A DNA stretch of 43,321 bases from an uncultured Clostridia bacterium (GTDB lineage Bacteria > Bacillota > Clostridia > Oscillospirales > Oscillospiraceae): the NCBI GenBank assembly GCA_947170435.1, contig CAMVTO010000021.1, positions 1 to 43,321 of the forward strand. Reading direction: 5' to 3'. Below the pieces are notes generated by a model. It made no database searches. It was given only the letters and a program-made list of their open reading frames with translations, and was not told the origin of the DNA. Below, piece by piece: positions 7,889 through 15,819 of the stretch. Position numbers and translations under genes: made by a program. Each line of letters starts with the position of its first letter. Within the stretch, counting starts at the first letter, position 1.

Positions 7889-8758
7889 TCACAAACCCAG
7901 CTCTACCGCGCGGCGGAAGCGCACCTCGCCGGCGAGCGCCTTGTCGATCTGTTCGATGAGCGCGTCGCGGTCACGGTTGAGGGTACCTTTCAAGGGGAGA
8001 TAATTGCTGGCGTGGTTGGAGCGGAATACGCTGCCGTCGCTGTCGATGAGCTGCAAGATCCGCCGGTTTTCGAGCGCCAGCTCCTGCGGTGTGAGCATTG
8101 TCAGCTCGCCGCGCTCGATCCACTCGTGCAGCGGTGTGCCGCTGTAGACGCGCAGCGTCAGCATCGCGACATAGTCCGCCTTGATGCGGCTGAGCGCCTG
8201 CGCGGTGGCGACGGCGTGCTCTTCGCTCTGTTCACGGCCGCCCATGCCGTTGATGGCGGTGACGGAAAGAGTCATGCCCGCCGCCTTGGCGCGCAGCGAA
8301 TGCTCGATGATCTCCTCGGCGGTCACGCCCTTATCATACTTTTTGAGCAGCGGCTCATACCCCGTCTCCAGCCCGACGTAGACCATCTGCAAGCCGCGCT
8401 CGCGCAGCGTTTCCAGTTCCTCGTCGCTCTTGCGCATGAGCGCCTTGGTGGAGGCGTAAGCGCTCACGCGCTCGCACTCGGGGAAGTGGTCGCGAATATA
8501 GTCGAGGACGGAAAGCAGGTAGTCCATCGGCAGGATCAGCGCGTCGCCGTCGGCGAGGAAGATGCGCTCGATGCGCGAGTAATAGGTGCGCGCCTCAGCG
8601 AGGTCGGAGAGCACCTGCTCCAGCGGGTTGATGGAGAACTGCTTTTCCTTGTACATGATGCAAAATGCGCACTTGTTGTGGCTGCACCCCAGCGTACACT
8701 GGACGATGAGGCTGTGCGCCTCGCTGGGCGGACGATAAACGGCACCGGAATAATGCAT
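7889..8758 (-). CDS. radical SAM protein
   Basis: Radical S-adenosylmethionine enzyme, 289 aa from ATG 8758 (MHYSGAVYRPPSEAHSL). The iron-sulfur motif reads CTLGCSHNKCAFC near residue 21. The spacing of the last three cysteines is CX4CX2C, seen in a subgroup of COG1032-like proteins with a GCxHNxCxFC signature rather than the usual CX3CX2C. The rest fits a TIM barrel (FLADGDALI; VYVGLETGYEPLL; VTAINGMGG). There is no B12-binding domain or SPASM extension. GAAAGGAG lies 8 bases upstream of the start. The reaction and substrate are unknown. It is the middle gene between a thioesterase and a wall hydrolase. Confidence 0.85.
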   Translation of the reverse strand: MHYSGAVYRPPSEAHSLIVQCTLGCSHNKCAFCIMYKEKQFSINPLEQVLSDLAEARTYYSRIERIFLADGDALILPMDYLLSVLDYIRDHFPECERVSAYASTKALMRKSDEELETLRERGLQMVYVGLETGYEPLLKKYDKGVTAEEIIEHSLRAKAAGMTLSVTAINGMGGREQSEEHAVATAQALSRIKADYVAMLTLRVYSGTPLHEWIERGELTMLTPQELALENRRILQLIDSDGSVFRSNHASNYLPLKGTLNRDRDALIEQIDKALAGEVRFRRAVELGL

Positions 8759-8771
8759 ATCAACTCTCCTT

Positions 8772-9155
8772 TCATTTACCTTCGCACTTCGCCAGGAAGC
8801 GCTCCACGTCGATGTAGGCGCGCTGGTGCGTACCCTCGCCGATGAGTCCGGCGTCATCGTAGGCGGCGACGCGGAATTCGGCGATCTTGCCGTTTGCGGA
8901 AACGGATGTAAGCTCCGCCGTCGCGCGCACGTTCATGCCGACAGGGGAGGGGGAAACGTGGTCGATGACCAGCCGCGTGCCGACGCTGCTCTTGCCCTCG
9001 GGCAGCCCCTGCTGCATGAGGAGAAACGCGGCGTTTTCCATCATGGCGATCATCCACGGTGTGCCAAACACATGCATTGCGCCGCTGCCGAGGCTCTTGG
9101 CAGTCATAGCCTCCGAAACGGTGTCCCTTACTTCATAGGTATCTCCGATCTTCAT
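8772..9155 (-). CDS. FlK-like acyl-CoA thioesterase (hotdog fold)
   Basis: Small 127-aa hotdog thioesterase resembling fluoroacetyl-CoA thioesterase FlK. The residues in the positions of FlK's catalytic triad are all present: Thr32 in FGTPW, Glu40 in MMENAA and His66 in DHVSPSP. Their spacing (8 and 26 residues) equals that of FlK Thr42-Glu50-His76. It should hydrolyse a short acyl-CoA; in this setting housekeeping of a toxic or dead-end acyl-CoA is more likely than fluoroacetate resistance, which is inference. First gene of the operon, with TAGGAGG before the ATG; the radical SAM gene follows after 13 bases. Confidence 0.87.
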   Translation of the reverse strand: MKIGDTYEVRDTVSEAMTAKSLGSGAMHVFGTPWMIAMMENAAFLLMQQGLPEGKSSVGTRLVIDHVSPSPVGMNVRATAELTSVSANGKIAEFRVAAYDDAGLIGEGTHQRAYIDVERFLAKCEGK

Positions 9156-9193
9156 GGGTTTTGCCTCCTAAAGAAGATGTTTCGCAAAGCCTA

Positions 9194-9221
9194 GTATAAC
9201 ATGAAAACGCAGCCCACACAA
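9194..9221 (-). promoter_or_regulatory. candidate promoter of the thioesterase operon
   Basis: On the minus strand TTGTGT (9221-9216) and TATACT (9199-9194) are 16 bp apart, about 40 bases before the start codon. The -35 and part of the spacer lie within the inverted repeat at 9204-9232. Confidence 0.5.
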
Positions 9222-9232
9222 GGCTGCGTTTT
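9204..9232. repeat. 11-bp inverted repeat overlapping the thioesterase promoter
   Basis: AAAACGCAGCC, 7-base loop, GGCTGCGTTTT. It has terminator form, yet no gene runs into it from either side; it lies over the -35 region of the leftward promoter. It could be an operator or a leftover terminator. Confidence 0.6.
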
Positions 9233-9321
9233 CCGCATTTCATTTTCCTTTTGCGTTGCCGGCTCCATCTTTACAGAAATCTCCCGAAACAGTCGTGCTG
9301 CTTGAACCACTGATCCGCACC

Positions 9322-9350
9322 TTGCAAGCGGAAAAGGAGCATGATATATT
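9322..9350 (+). promoter_or_regulatory. probable sigma-A promoter of the acyltransferase-like gene
   Basis: TTGCAA (9322-9327) and TATATT (9345-9350) with a 17-bp spacer, 44 bases before the chosen ATG. Apart from the inverted repeat at 9204-9232 I see nothing else in 9160-9380. Confidence 0.7.
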
Positions 9351-9394
9351 AAAGCTGTCATAGGATCAATTCACCACAATACATGGAGGAAAAA

Positions 9395-10657
9395 ATGGAG
9401 CAAAAGCTTTTTTCGGAACTGCGCGCCTTATACAGCACAGATCAGGATAACCCGAATGAAATCAGGATCAGGATTCGCATGCGCGATCTCGTCGACCCTG
9501 ACGCTTTGCGTCACGCGGTGGACAGCACGATGGAGCGGTACCCGTATTTCTGCGTGGAACTGCAAAAAAAGGATGGAGCATTCGTTTTTGCGGAGAATCA
9601 TCGCCCCGTTGTTATCACACATTCCCTTGAAGGGGTGGAGCTGAACGCGGAGGCCTCCAATTATCATATGATTGCCTTCTGCTGGTGGGACAACTGGATC
9701 ATATTGGACGTGTTCCACGGAATGACGGATGGCGCCGGAGCCTATGAAATCCTTCGCACGATGCTGTATTACTACTGCTCGGAGCGGTATCGCGTCACGT
9801 TGCAGGAGAAGGGAATCCGTCTGGCAGGTGATGATATCTCTGCAGAGGAATGGGTCGACCCGATCTGCGGGTCCGATTTCCCGACGGCGGAGCGGACGCA
9901 GATGGCGGATGCGCTGAACCCGCTCTCCTGTCCGGGACTTGAGAACGACCATATGAAGACCGTATTCAGCATATCCGTTTCGGAATCCGAGTTCATGCGA
10001 TTCAACCTGGACAACGATGGCAGTCCCGGAACGATGGTGGCGCTGCTCCTGAGCAGGGCAATCGCCAGGGTGAACCCTGAGACGCAGCTGCCGATTCGGA
10101 TCGTTCTGTGCGTGAACCAGCGCAAAGCGCTTCATACGCCCCTGGCCCATCAAAGCCTGGTCGGAGGGGCTTATCTGGAATACAAGGAGAAAATGCGCTC
10201 CTGGCCAATCGACAGGCAGGCAACTGCCTATCGAGGCATGGTGTTTGCCCAAACGCGGGAGGAAGCTGTGCTTGCGGGCGTAGGTTCCCAGAAGGGCATC
10301 TCACAACTGCTGCTGTCCAGGGAAACCGATCAGGAGAGGATTGGGCTGGCCGGACAGATCAACAGCATGGCAAGACGCCTGCTGAGCGCAACCGTCAGCT
10401 ATGTGGGAAAGGCAAACTATCAGGAAGCGGAGCGGTATATCCGCGATTTCCGCACATGGACTACAGCGACGACAGATATTCTGATTGAAATATCGGCTGT
10501 CAACGGGCGCTTTACTTTGGATATGATACAGACGTTTTCAGATCCGATCTATGTCAACGCCTTCCTGAGGGAGCTGGATGAGAACGGGATCCGATACGAT
10601 CTTCAAGATGTTAATCGTTTGCATCTTCCTGAAATCCGGCTTCCCTGGACAGTATGA
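9395..10657 (+). CDS. condensation/alcohol-acetyltransferase-like protein
   Basis: A 420-aa cytosolic protein of the CoA-dependent acyltransferase/condensation-domain fold. The HxxxDG active-site signature is present as HGMTDG (His108, Asp112), after an N-terminal half with the expected alternating pattern (PDALRHAVDSTMERYPYF). The C-terminal half has the paired-lobe look of alcohol O-acetyltransferases and PapA-like enzymes. ATG 9395 is chosen because GGAGG (9385-9389) sits 5 bases before it; an upstream ATG at 9383 overlaps that site. It stands alone with its own promoter between two leftward operons. It uses AGG, AGA and GGA codons more than its neighbours, which hints at acquisition. The substrate is unknown; no carrier protein or NRPS module lies nearby. 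Confidence 0.72.
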   Translation: MEQKLFSELRALYSTDQDNPNEIRIRIRMRDLVDPDALRHAVDSTMERYPYFCVELQKKDGAFVFAENHRPVVITHSLEGVELNAEASNYHMIAFCWWDNWIILDVFHGMTDGAGAYEILRTMLYYYCSERYRVTLQEKGIRLAGDDISAEEWVDPICGSDFPTAERTQMADALNPLSCPGLENDHMKTVFSISVSESEFMRFNLDNDGSPGTMVALLLSRAIARVNPETQLPIRIVLCVNQRKALHTPLAHQSLVGGAYLEYKEKMRSWPIDRQATAYRGMVFAQTREEAVLAGVGSQKGISQLLLSRETDQERIGLAGQINSMARRLLSATVSYVGKANYQEAERYIRDFRTWTTATTDILIEISAVNGRFTLDMIQTFSDPIYVNAFLRELDENGIRYDLQDVNRLHLPEIRLPWTV

Positions 10658-10740
10658 TGAAGGTCATTTGATCGAAGCGGTTCCTGAGTGCAGAAAAGGG
10701 GTTTTTTCGACGGCGGCTTGATCTGTTCGGACATCCGTCC

Positions 10741-12648
10741 TCAGCTTTCGGCCTTGACACGAATCCAGTACTTGCTCAGCTCGCGCTGAAGCGTGACGTT
10801 GTCGTGGAACATCTCGTCAAGCTCATAGTCGCTGCGGGGATAATACGCCTCGTTCTCGGCGTACAGATCCTCCTGCGTGCTCATCTCCTCCAGCACCTCG
10901 GCGTTGGGGGAGGCGTAGCCGACGGTCTCGGAGCCGTCGAAGGACGCTTCGTAAGTCAGCACATAGTTGATGAACTCGTGGGCGAGCTTCGGGTTTTCGG
11001 CATTGGCGGGGATCACCATGGCGTCGCACCAGATGTTGGTGCCCTCGTTCGGCATGAAGAAGCTCATATCCTCGTTCTCGTCGAGGATCACCGTCGCGTC
11101 GCCGCTGTAAACCACCGCGATGTCCTGATAGCCGTTGATCATGGAGTCGATGACCTCGTCGGTGACGTAGATGGGGGACATGGTGTTGTTCATCTGCCGC
11201 AGCCACTCATACGCCGCCTCGATCTCCGCGGGATCGTCGGTGTTCATGGAGTAGCCCAGCGCCTTGAACGCCATCATGAAGCTGTCACGCTCGGAGTCGT
11301 AGATATAGATGCGACCGGCGTAGTCGGTGTCACGCAGAATCTCCCAGCCCTCGGCCTCCATGACGGCGGGGTCGACGTTCTCGTGGTTGTAGACAAGGCC
11401 CACACTGCCCCAGAAGTAGGGCACCGACCAGATGCCGTCGGGGTCGTAATCAAGCCCGATCACCGCGTCGGCGAGGTTGTCGAGGTTGGGGATGAGGCTC
11501 TTATCCAGCGGCTGGAGATAGTCGCCGCGGATCAGGCGCTCGATCATGTAGTCTGACGGGATCAGCACGTCGTAGCTGTCACCGGCCTGCAATTTCGTGT
11601 ACATCATCTCGTTGGAGTCAAAGTTCTCCACGATGACGCTCACGCCGTACTGGCTCTCGAAGTTGGAGATCACGTCCTCGCCCAGATACTCGCCGGGGAG
11701 GTAGAGCTTCAAAACGGACGAGCCATACTTCTCCACCGCGTCCTGCTGGCGGCGGCGCTGCGCGGTGCCGCCCATGACTGCCGCGCCCACGATGGCGACG
11801 ATGAGCACCGCGGCGATGATCGCCGCTGTCTTGCGGTTCATCGGTTTTGCGGCGCCCTTCGCCGCGCTGTGCTCGCGCACGATCGGCACGATGTTCACGA
11901 TGCCGAGGGCCACGGTGATGAGCAGGATCACGATGGTGGAGAGTGCGTTGATGGACGGGTTGACGCGCTTGGACATGGTGTAGACGAGGATCGAGATATT
12001 ATTAACTCCGTTTCCTGTCGTGAAGTATGAGATGACGAAGTCATCGAAGCTCATGGTGAACGCGATCAGCGCACCGGAGACGATGCCCGGGCGGATCTGC
12101 GGCACGATGACGCGCGTGAGCGCCTGGAACGGCGTCGCGCCGAGATCCATCGCCGCCTCAATGAGATTGGGGTCGAGGGAACGGAGCTTCGGGGTCACCG
12201 ACAGCATAACGTAGGGAATGCAGAACATGATGTGCGCGAGCAGCATCGTGCCGAAGCCCTTGCGCACCGCCAGCACGCTGAAGAACATCAGCAGGCTGAT
12301 GGCGGTGACAATGTCGGGGTTCATCACCGGCAGGTCGTTGATCCGCTCTACGAGGGCGGAGAGGACCTTGCTGGACTTGGAAAGCCCGATGGCGGTAATC
12401 GTGCCGACGACGGTGGAGATCATGGTCGCGAGCACGGCGATGAGCACCGTGTACAGAACCGCCTCCATCATGGACGAGTCCGCGAACATCTTCTCGTACC
12501 AGCGCAGCGAGAAACCGCCGAACTTGGTCAGCGACCGGGAGTCGTTGAACGAAAAGACGATGATGTAGAGGATGGGGAAGTAGAAGAACGCCAGTGTCAG
12601 CGCAAGAATGATCTTGCCGCCAAAACCGCTCTTTTTTGTCTCATTCAT
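10741..12648 (-). CDS. polyamine ABC transporter: permease PotC fused to binding protein PotD
   Basis: A 635-aa fusion. Residues 1-262 form an inner-membrane permease of the spermidine/putrescine PotC type, with the EAA loop EAAMDLGATPFQALTRVIVPQI-like segment at 164-185. A further transmembrane helix (about 274-292) leads into a type I extracellular binding protein (about 310-635; SVLKLYLPGEYLGEDV, YDVLIPSDYMIERL, GYASPNAEVLEEM). The extra helix thus tethers the binding domain outside the cell and replaces a lipoprotein anchor. The frame is continuous with no stop, and no good ribosome site precedes Met270, so a true fusion is favoured. It is the last gene of the xre-potA-potB-potCD operon, 6 bases after potB. 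Polyamine specificity is inferred from family similarity. Confidence 0.9.
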   Translation of the reverse strand: MNETKKSGFGGKIILALTLAFFYFPILYIIVFSFNDSRSLTKFGGFSLRWYEKMFADSSMMEAVLYTVLIAVLATMISTVVGTITAIGLSKSSKVLSALVERINDLPVMNPDIVTAISLLMFFSVLAVRKGFGTMLLAHIMFCIPYVMLSVTPKLRSLDPNLIEAAMDLGATPFQALTRVIVPQIRPGIVSGALIAFTMSFDDFVISYFTTGNGVNNISILVYTMSKRVNPSINALSTIVILLITVALGIVNIVPIVREHSAAKGAAKPMNRKTAAIIAAVLIVAIVGAAVMGGTAQRRRQQDAVEKYGSSVLKLYLPGEYLGEDVISNFESQYGVSVIVENFDSNEMMYTKLQAGDSYDVLIPSDYMIERLIRGDYLQPLDKSLIPNLDNLADAVIGLDYDPDGIWSVPYFWGSVGLVYNHENVDPAVMEAEGWEILRDTDYAGRIYIYDSERDSFMMAFKALGYSMNTDDPAEIEAAYEWLRQMNNTMSPIYVTDEVIDSMINGYQDIAVVYSGDATVILDENEDMSFFMPNEGTNIWCDAMVIPANAENPKLAHEFINYVLTYEASFDGSETVGYASPNAEVLEEMSTQEDLYAENEAYYPRSDYELDEMFHDNVTLQRELSKYWIRVKAES

Positions 12649-12654
12649 GGCGCG

Positions 12655-13491
12655 TCACTCCTTTCCCGCGGAGGCGACGGATACGTCGATCTTCCGCGTG
12701 AAGTACATGGAGACCATGATGATGATCGCCATGATCATGGAAATGGCACTGCCGAAGTTCCAGTCACCGGAGGTGAGGAACTGCGACTCGATCACGTTGC
12801 CGACAAGGACGTACTGTCCGCCGCCGAGCAGCTTCGGGATAAAAAAGCTGGACACCGCGGGCAGAAACACCAGCGTGATGCCGGACACCACGCCGGGCAG
12901 CGACAGGGGCAGCGTCACGCGCAGGAAGGTCTGGATCCTGTCCGCGCCAAGGTCGGCGGCGGCGTTTAAGAGGTTTTTATCCATCTTGTTGAGCGACGTG
13001 TGGATTTGCAGGATCATGAACGGGATGAAGTTATACACCATGCCGAGGATAACGGCGAAGCTGGTGTGGATCATCGGCACGGGACCGAGACCGAACAGGC
13101 CCAGGAAGCTGTTGAGTACGCCCTCGTCCTGCAAAATGCCCATCCACGCATAGGTGCGCACCAGCATGTTGACCCACGTCGGCATGGTGATGAGCAGGAT
13201 CATGATGGTATTTGCGCGCTCGCCCATCTGGGCGATGACGTAGGCGATGGGGTAGCCCAGCAGGATGCAGATCACCGTGGTGACGAGCGCGATGTACAGC
13301 GAGCGCCAGAGCACCGCGAGAAACACGCGGTCGGTGACAAAGCGGGCGAAGTTCTCCAACGTGAAGCGGAAGGTCAGCACGTCGTTGCCGGATTCCGTGA
13401 ACGCGTAGAGCACGATCAGGAGCATCGGCAGGACGATCATCGCCGCGATCCACAGCACATAGGGGTAGGTCATGGTACGAAACTGCTTCAT
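12655..13491 (-). CDS. potB: polyamine ABC transporter permease PotB
   Basis: Inner-membrane permease of 278 aa with six predicted helices. The EAA-type loop reads [25 protein letters not shown], which couples to the ATPase. It begins [20 protein letters not shown]. The start overlaps the potA stop by four bases (ATGA), a sign of translational coupling, and potCD follows 6 bases after its stop. With the fused PotCD it should form the heterodimeric membrane pore of a spermidine/putrescine importer. Confidence 0.92.
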   Translation of the reverse strand: MKQFRTMTYPYVLWIAAMIVLPMLLIVLYAFTESGNDVLTFRFTLENFARFVTDRVFLAVLWRSLYIALVTTVICILLGYPIAYVIAQMGERANTIMILLITMPTWVNMLVRTYAWMGILQDEGVLNSFLGLFGLGPVPMIHTSFAVILGMVYNFIPFMILQIHTSLNKMDKNLLNAAADLGADRIQTFLRVTLPLSLPGVVSGITLVFLPAVSSFFIPKLLGGGQYVLVGNVIESQFLTSGDWNFGSAISMIMAIIIMVSMYFTRKIDVSVASAGKE

Positions 13492-15074
13492 TGACGCACT
13501 CCTCTCTTCATCACATGGAGGTCTTCGGGACGGAAGATCAATCCGACCTCCGCGCCTTCCTCGGCGGCGCGGGTGGTGGAGACCTTGTACTCATAACCCT
13601 CGGTGGCAAACGTCACCTCATACACGCCCGGGGTGATGGTCTCGGGGTCGAAGTCGTACTTCACGTCGGTGATTTCCACCTTCTCGTTCTCGTCCTCAAG
13701 GCTCCAGGCCGACGCGTTGGCCCACATCTTGAGATCGGTGTCCAGCGCCATGGACTCCTGAATGTCCTCCACCTTCTTGAAGAAGTTCATGGCGTAGATC
13801 TCCTCCTGATAGACCGTGCTCTCGGCCTTGTTCGCGGTGACGACCTTCGCCTGCACGGTGATGGATGTACCGGCGCCGGTGGAGAATGTGACGCTGTAAT
13901 CACCGGTCTCGGGCTTGATGTCGTGCTCCACGGTCTTGATGGAGATCGGCTCCTCGGTCTCGGCGTCCCACGCCTCGGCGGAGGCGAGGGCGATGATCTT
14001 GGCGTCGTTGAGCTCCGTCGCGTCCTCCAGATCGAGGAAGAAGCCGCTGGCGCTGATCTTCTCGCCGTTGTTGGTGACGGGCTTGTCCTCCGAGACCTGC
14101 ATCCTGACCGTGATGGACGTGCCCGCGCGGGTCTCGACGATCGTGTCGTAGTGCATGCCCTTAAAAAGCTGACTCTTCACAACACCCTTGAGCATACCCT
14201 GATCGCGGGGCACGATGTCCAGATGCTCGGGGCGGATGACCACGTCCACCTTCTCGTTCTTATCAAAGCCTCGGGCGGAGCAGGGGAACTTCTTGTCCTC
14301 GAAGATGACGCAGTCGTCCTCCGGCATCACGCCGTCGATGATGTTGGTCTCGCCGATGAAGTTGGCGACGAACTCGTTGACCGGGCGGCGGTAGATCTCT
14401 GTCGGGGTGCCGATCTGCTGGATCTCGCCGGCGTTCATGACCACGATCTTGTCGGACATCGTGAGCGCTTCCTCCTGATCGTGCGTGACGAAGATGAACG
14501 TGATGCCGACCTCCTGCTGGATGGACTTAAGCTCATGCTGCATCTCCTTGCGGAGCTTCAGATCCAGCGCGCCGAGCGGCTCGTCGAGCAGCAGGACGCT
14601 CGGCTCGTTCACCAGTGCACGGGCGATGGCGATACGCTGCTGCTGGCCGCCGGACATCTCGGTGACGTTGCGCCTGGCGTAGTCCTCGAGGTTCACGAGG
14701 CGCAGCATACGCATGACCTTCTGCTCGATGACGTCCTTCGGCTCCTTCTTGATGGTGAGGCCAAAGGCGACGTTGTCGTAGACGTTCATGTGGGGGAAGA
14801 GCGCGTACTTCTGAAACACGGTGTTGATCTCGCGCTTGTAGGGCGGGACGTTCACAATGTCCTCGCCGTCAAAGAGGACTTTTCCCTCCGTGGGCTGTAA
14901 AAAGCCGCCGAGAATACGCAGCAGCGTGGTCTTGCCGCAGCCGGACGGTCCCAGCAGCGTCACGAATTCGTTTTCGTAGATATCCAGCGAAATGCCTTTG
15001 AGCACGACCGTGCCGTCCTCGAAGGTTTTGATGATGTTCTTGAATTGGATGAGCTTCTTTGCTTCTTCTGCCAT
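13488..15074 (-). CDS. potA: polyamine ABC transporter ATPase PotA with enlarged TOBE region
   Basis: Cytoplasmic ATPase of the importer. Walker A is GPSGCGKTT (42-50), the signature is MSGGQQQR (140-147), Walker B is LLLDEP (161-166), and the switch His is in VTHDQEEAL. Usual PotA proteins have about 350-380 residues; this one has 528. The excess lies between the first TOBE strand (about 320-326) and the last one ([14 protein letters not shown], 509-522). It consists of two tandem related modules of about 84 residues, aligned from [11 protein letters not shown] and [11 protein letters not shown]. The modules resemble beta-sandwich repeats of Firmicutes surface proteins. A role in sensing or partner binding is possible but unproven. 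It follows the XRE regulator by 25 bases. Confidence 0.92.
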   Translation of the reverse strand: MAEEAKKLIQFKNIIKTFEDGTVVLKGISLDIYENEFVTLLGPSGCGKTTLLRILGGFLQPTEGKVLFDGEDIVNVPPYKREINTVFQKYALFPHMNVYDNVAFGLTIKKEPKDVIEQKVMRMLRLVNLEDYARRNVTEMSGGQQQRIAIARALVNEPSVLLLDEPLGALDLKLRKEMQHELKSIQQEVGITFIFVTHDQEEALTMSDKIVVMNAGEIQQIGTPTEIYRRPVNEFVANFIGETNIIDGVMPEDDCVIFEDKKFPCSARGFDKNEKVDVVIRPEHLDIVPRDQGMLKGVVKSQLFKGMHYDTIVETRAGTSITVRMQVSEDKPVTNNGEKISASGFFLDLEDATELNDAKIIALASAEAWDAETEEPISIKTVEHDIKPETGDYSVTFSTGAGTSITVQAKVVTANKAESTVYQEEIYAMNFFKKVEDIQESMALDTDLKMWANASAWSLEDENEKVEITDVKYDFDPETITPGVYEVTFATEGYEYKVSTTRAAEEGAEVGLIFRPEDLHVMKRGVRQ

Positions 15075-15099
15075 GATTTCTCTCTCCTATTATATAATA

Positions 15100-15633
15100 T
15101 CAAAACAGTGGGGGAGTGGATACCCAGAGCACATGCGCCGGGGTCTTGTGTTCGTTTTTGATGGTGTGGAAGGTCTTGCCGTGGAGGCAGAACGTCTCAC
15201 CCTTGCGCAGAACGTTTCGCTTGCCGTCACAGATCAGCGATACCGTACCGTCCACCACATAGCCGAATTCCTCGCCGCTGTGCGGCGCGACCTCGAAGCT
15301 TTCGCCGTCCTCGGGCAGCGTGAGCAGGATCGGCTCCATCTGGTTTTTCTGCGCGTTGGGTACGATCCAGCTCACCGTGTGATCGTCCCGCTCGTCCACG
15401 TAGAAGTCGGACGCGCGGAAGGTGTACTGCTCGACCTTATCCTCCTGAAAGAACTCCGCAAGGTTGGTGCCGAGAGCCTCCAATATGTCGTCCAGCGAGT
15501 CGATGGACGGGGAGGTGAGATTGCGCTCCAGCTGGGACAAAAACCCCTTCGTCAGCTCGCTTCGGCTGGCAAGCTCCTCCAGAGTCAGTCCCTTCTGCGT
15601 TCGCAGCTGCTTGATCTTTCCGCCGATGTCCAT
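15100..15633 (-). CDS. XRE-family regulator with C-terminal cupin (PuuR-like)
   Basis: A 177-aa DNA-binding regulator. The N-terminal helix-turn-helix (about 7-60) reads IKQLRTQKGLTLEELASRSE and so on, followed by a cupin barrel (about 105-172; HSGEEFGYVVDGTV, GKTFHTIKNEH) that would bind a small effector. Proteins of this build commonly control polyamine uptake or catabolism. Here the gene heads the potA-potB-potCD operon, so it probably controls the transporter and itself. Three copies of a 21-bp repeat flank its promoter and are the likely operators. The ATG follows a GGAGG site. Confidence 0.92.
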   Translation of the reverse strand: MDIGGKIKQLRTQKGLTLEELASRSELTKGFLSQLERNLTSPSIDSLDDILEALGTNLAEFFQEDKVEQYTFRASDFYVDERDDHTVSWIVPNAQKNQMEPILLTLPEDGESFEVAPHSGEEFGYVVDGTVSLICDGKRNVLRKGETFCLHGKTFHTIKNEHKTPAHVLWVSTPPLF

Positions 15634-15645
15634 ATCGCGCCTCCG

Positions 15646-15758
15646 TTTTTGTTTAATTTATTAAACTTTTTGTTTTGCAAATTTAACCGCAAAACATCAT
15701 ACACGAAACGACGGAAAAATGCAACAGTTAATAAAACTTTTTGTTTAGTAAATCGAAC
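15646..15758 (-). promoter_or_regulatory. promoter and triple operator-like repeats of the xre-pot operon
   Basis: On the minus strand -35 TTGCAT (15724-15719) and -10 TATGAT (15701-15696) have a 17-bp spacer. Three 21-bp repeats, all beginning TTTTTGTTT and ending AAC on the plus strand, lie at 15646-15666, 15667-15687 (directly abutting) and 15738-15758. The core of the first is a perfect palindrome, GTTTAAT-TT-ATTAAAC (15651-15666). Two copies cover the initial transcribed region and one lies just upstream of the -35, a layout suited to repression by the XRE-cupin protein. Confidence 0.75.
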
Positions 15759-15772
15759 TTTCTAAACATACG

Positions 15773-15804
15773 AAAAAACGGAGGCCCGTTTGAGCCTCCG
15801 TTTT
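15773..15804 (-). terminator. intrinsic terminator after the pseudouridine synthase
   Basis: 11-bp stem AAAACGGAGGC / GCCTCCGTTTT with an 8-base loop; on the minus strand it is followed by a T6 run. It isolates the rlu gene from the xre-pot promoter. Confidence 0.88.
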
Positions 15805-15819
15805 GACAAATCGGACAGG

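Noticed and set aside
9383-10657. Stand-alone NRPS condensation domain within a biosynthetic cluster
   Set aside because: No adenylation or carrier domain or tailoring gene lies nearby; only an isolated member of the wider acyltransferase fold can be supported.
13491-14900. 469-aa rightward open frame opposite potA
   Set aside because: Shadow of the PotA gene; low-complexity Leu/Gly/Asp/Val composition, while the opposite strand has all ABC ATPase motifs.
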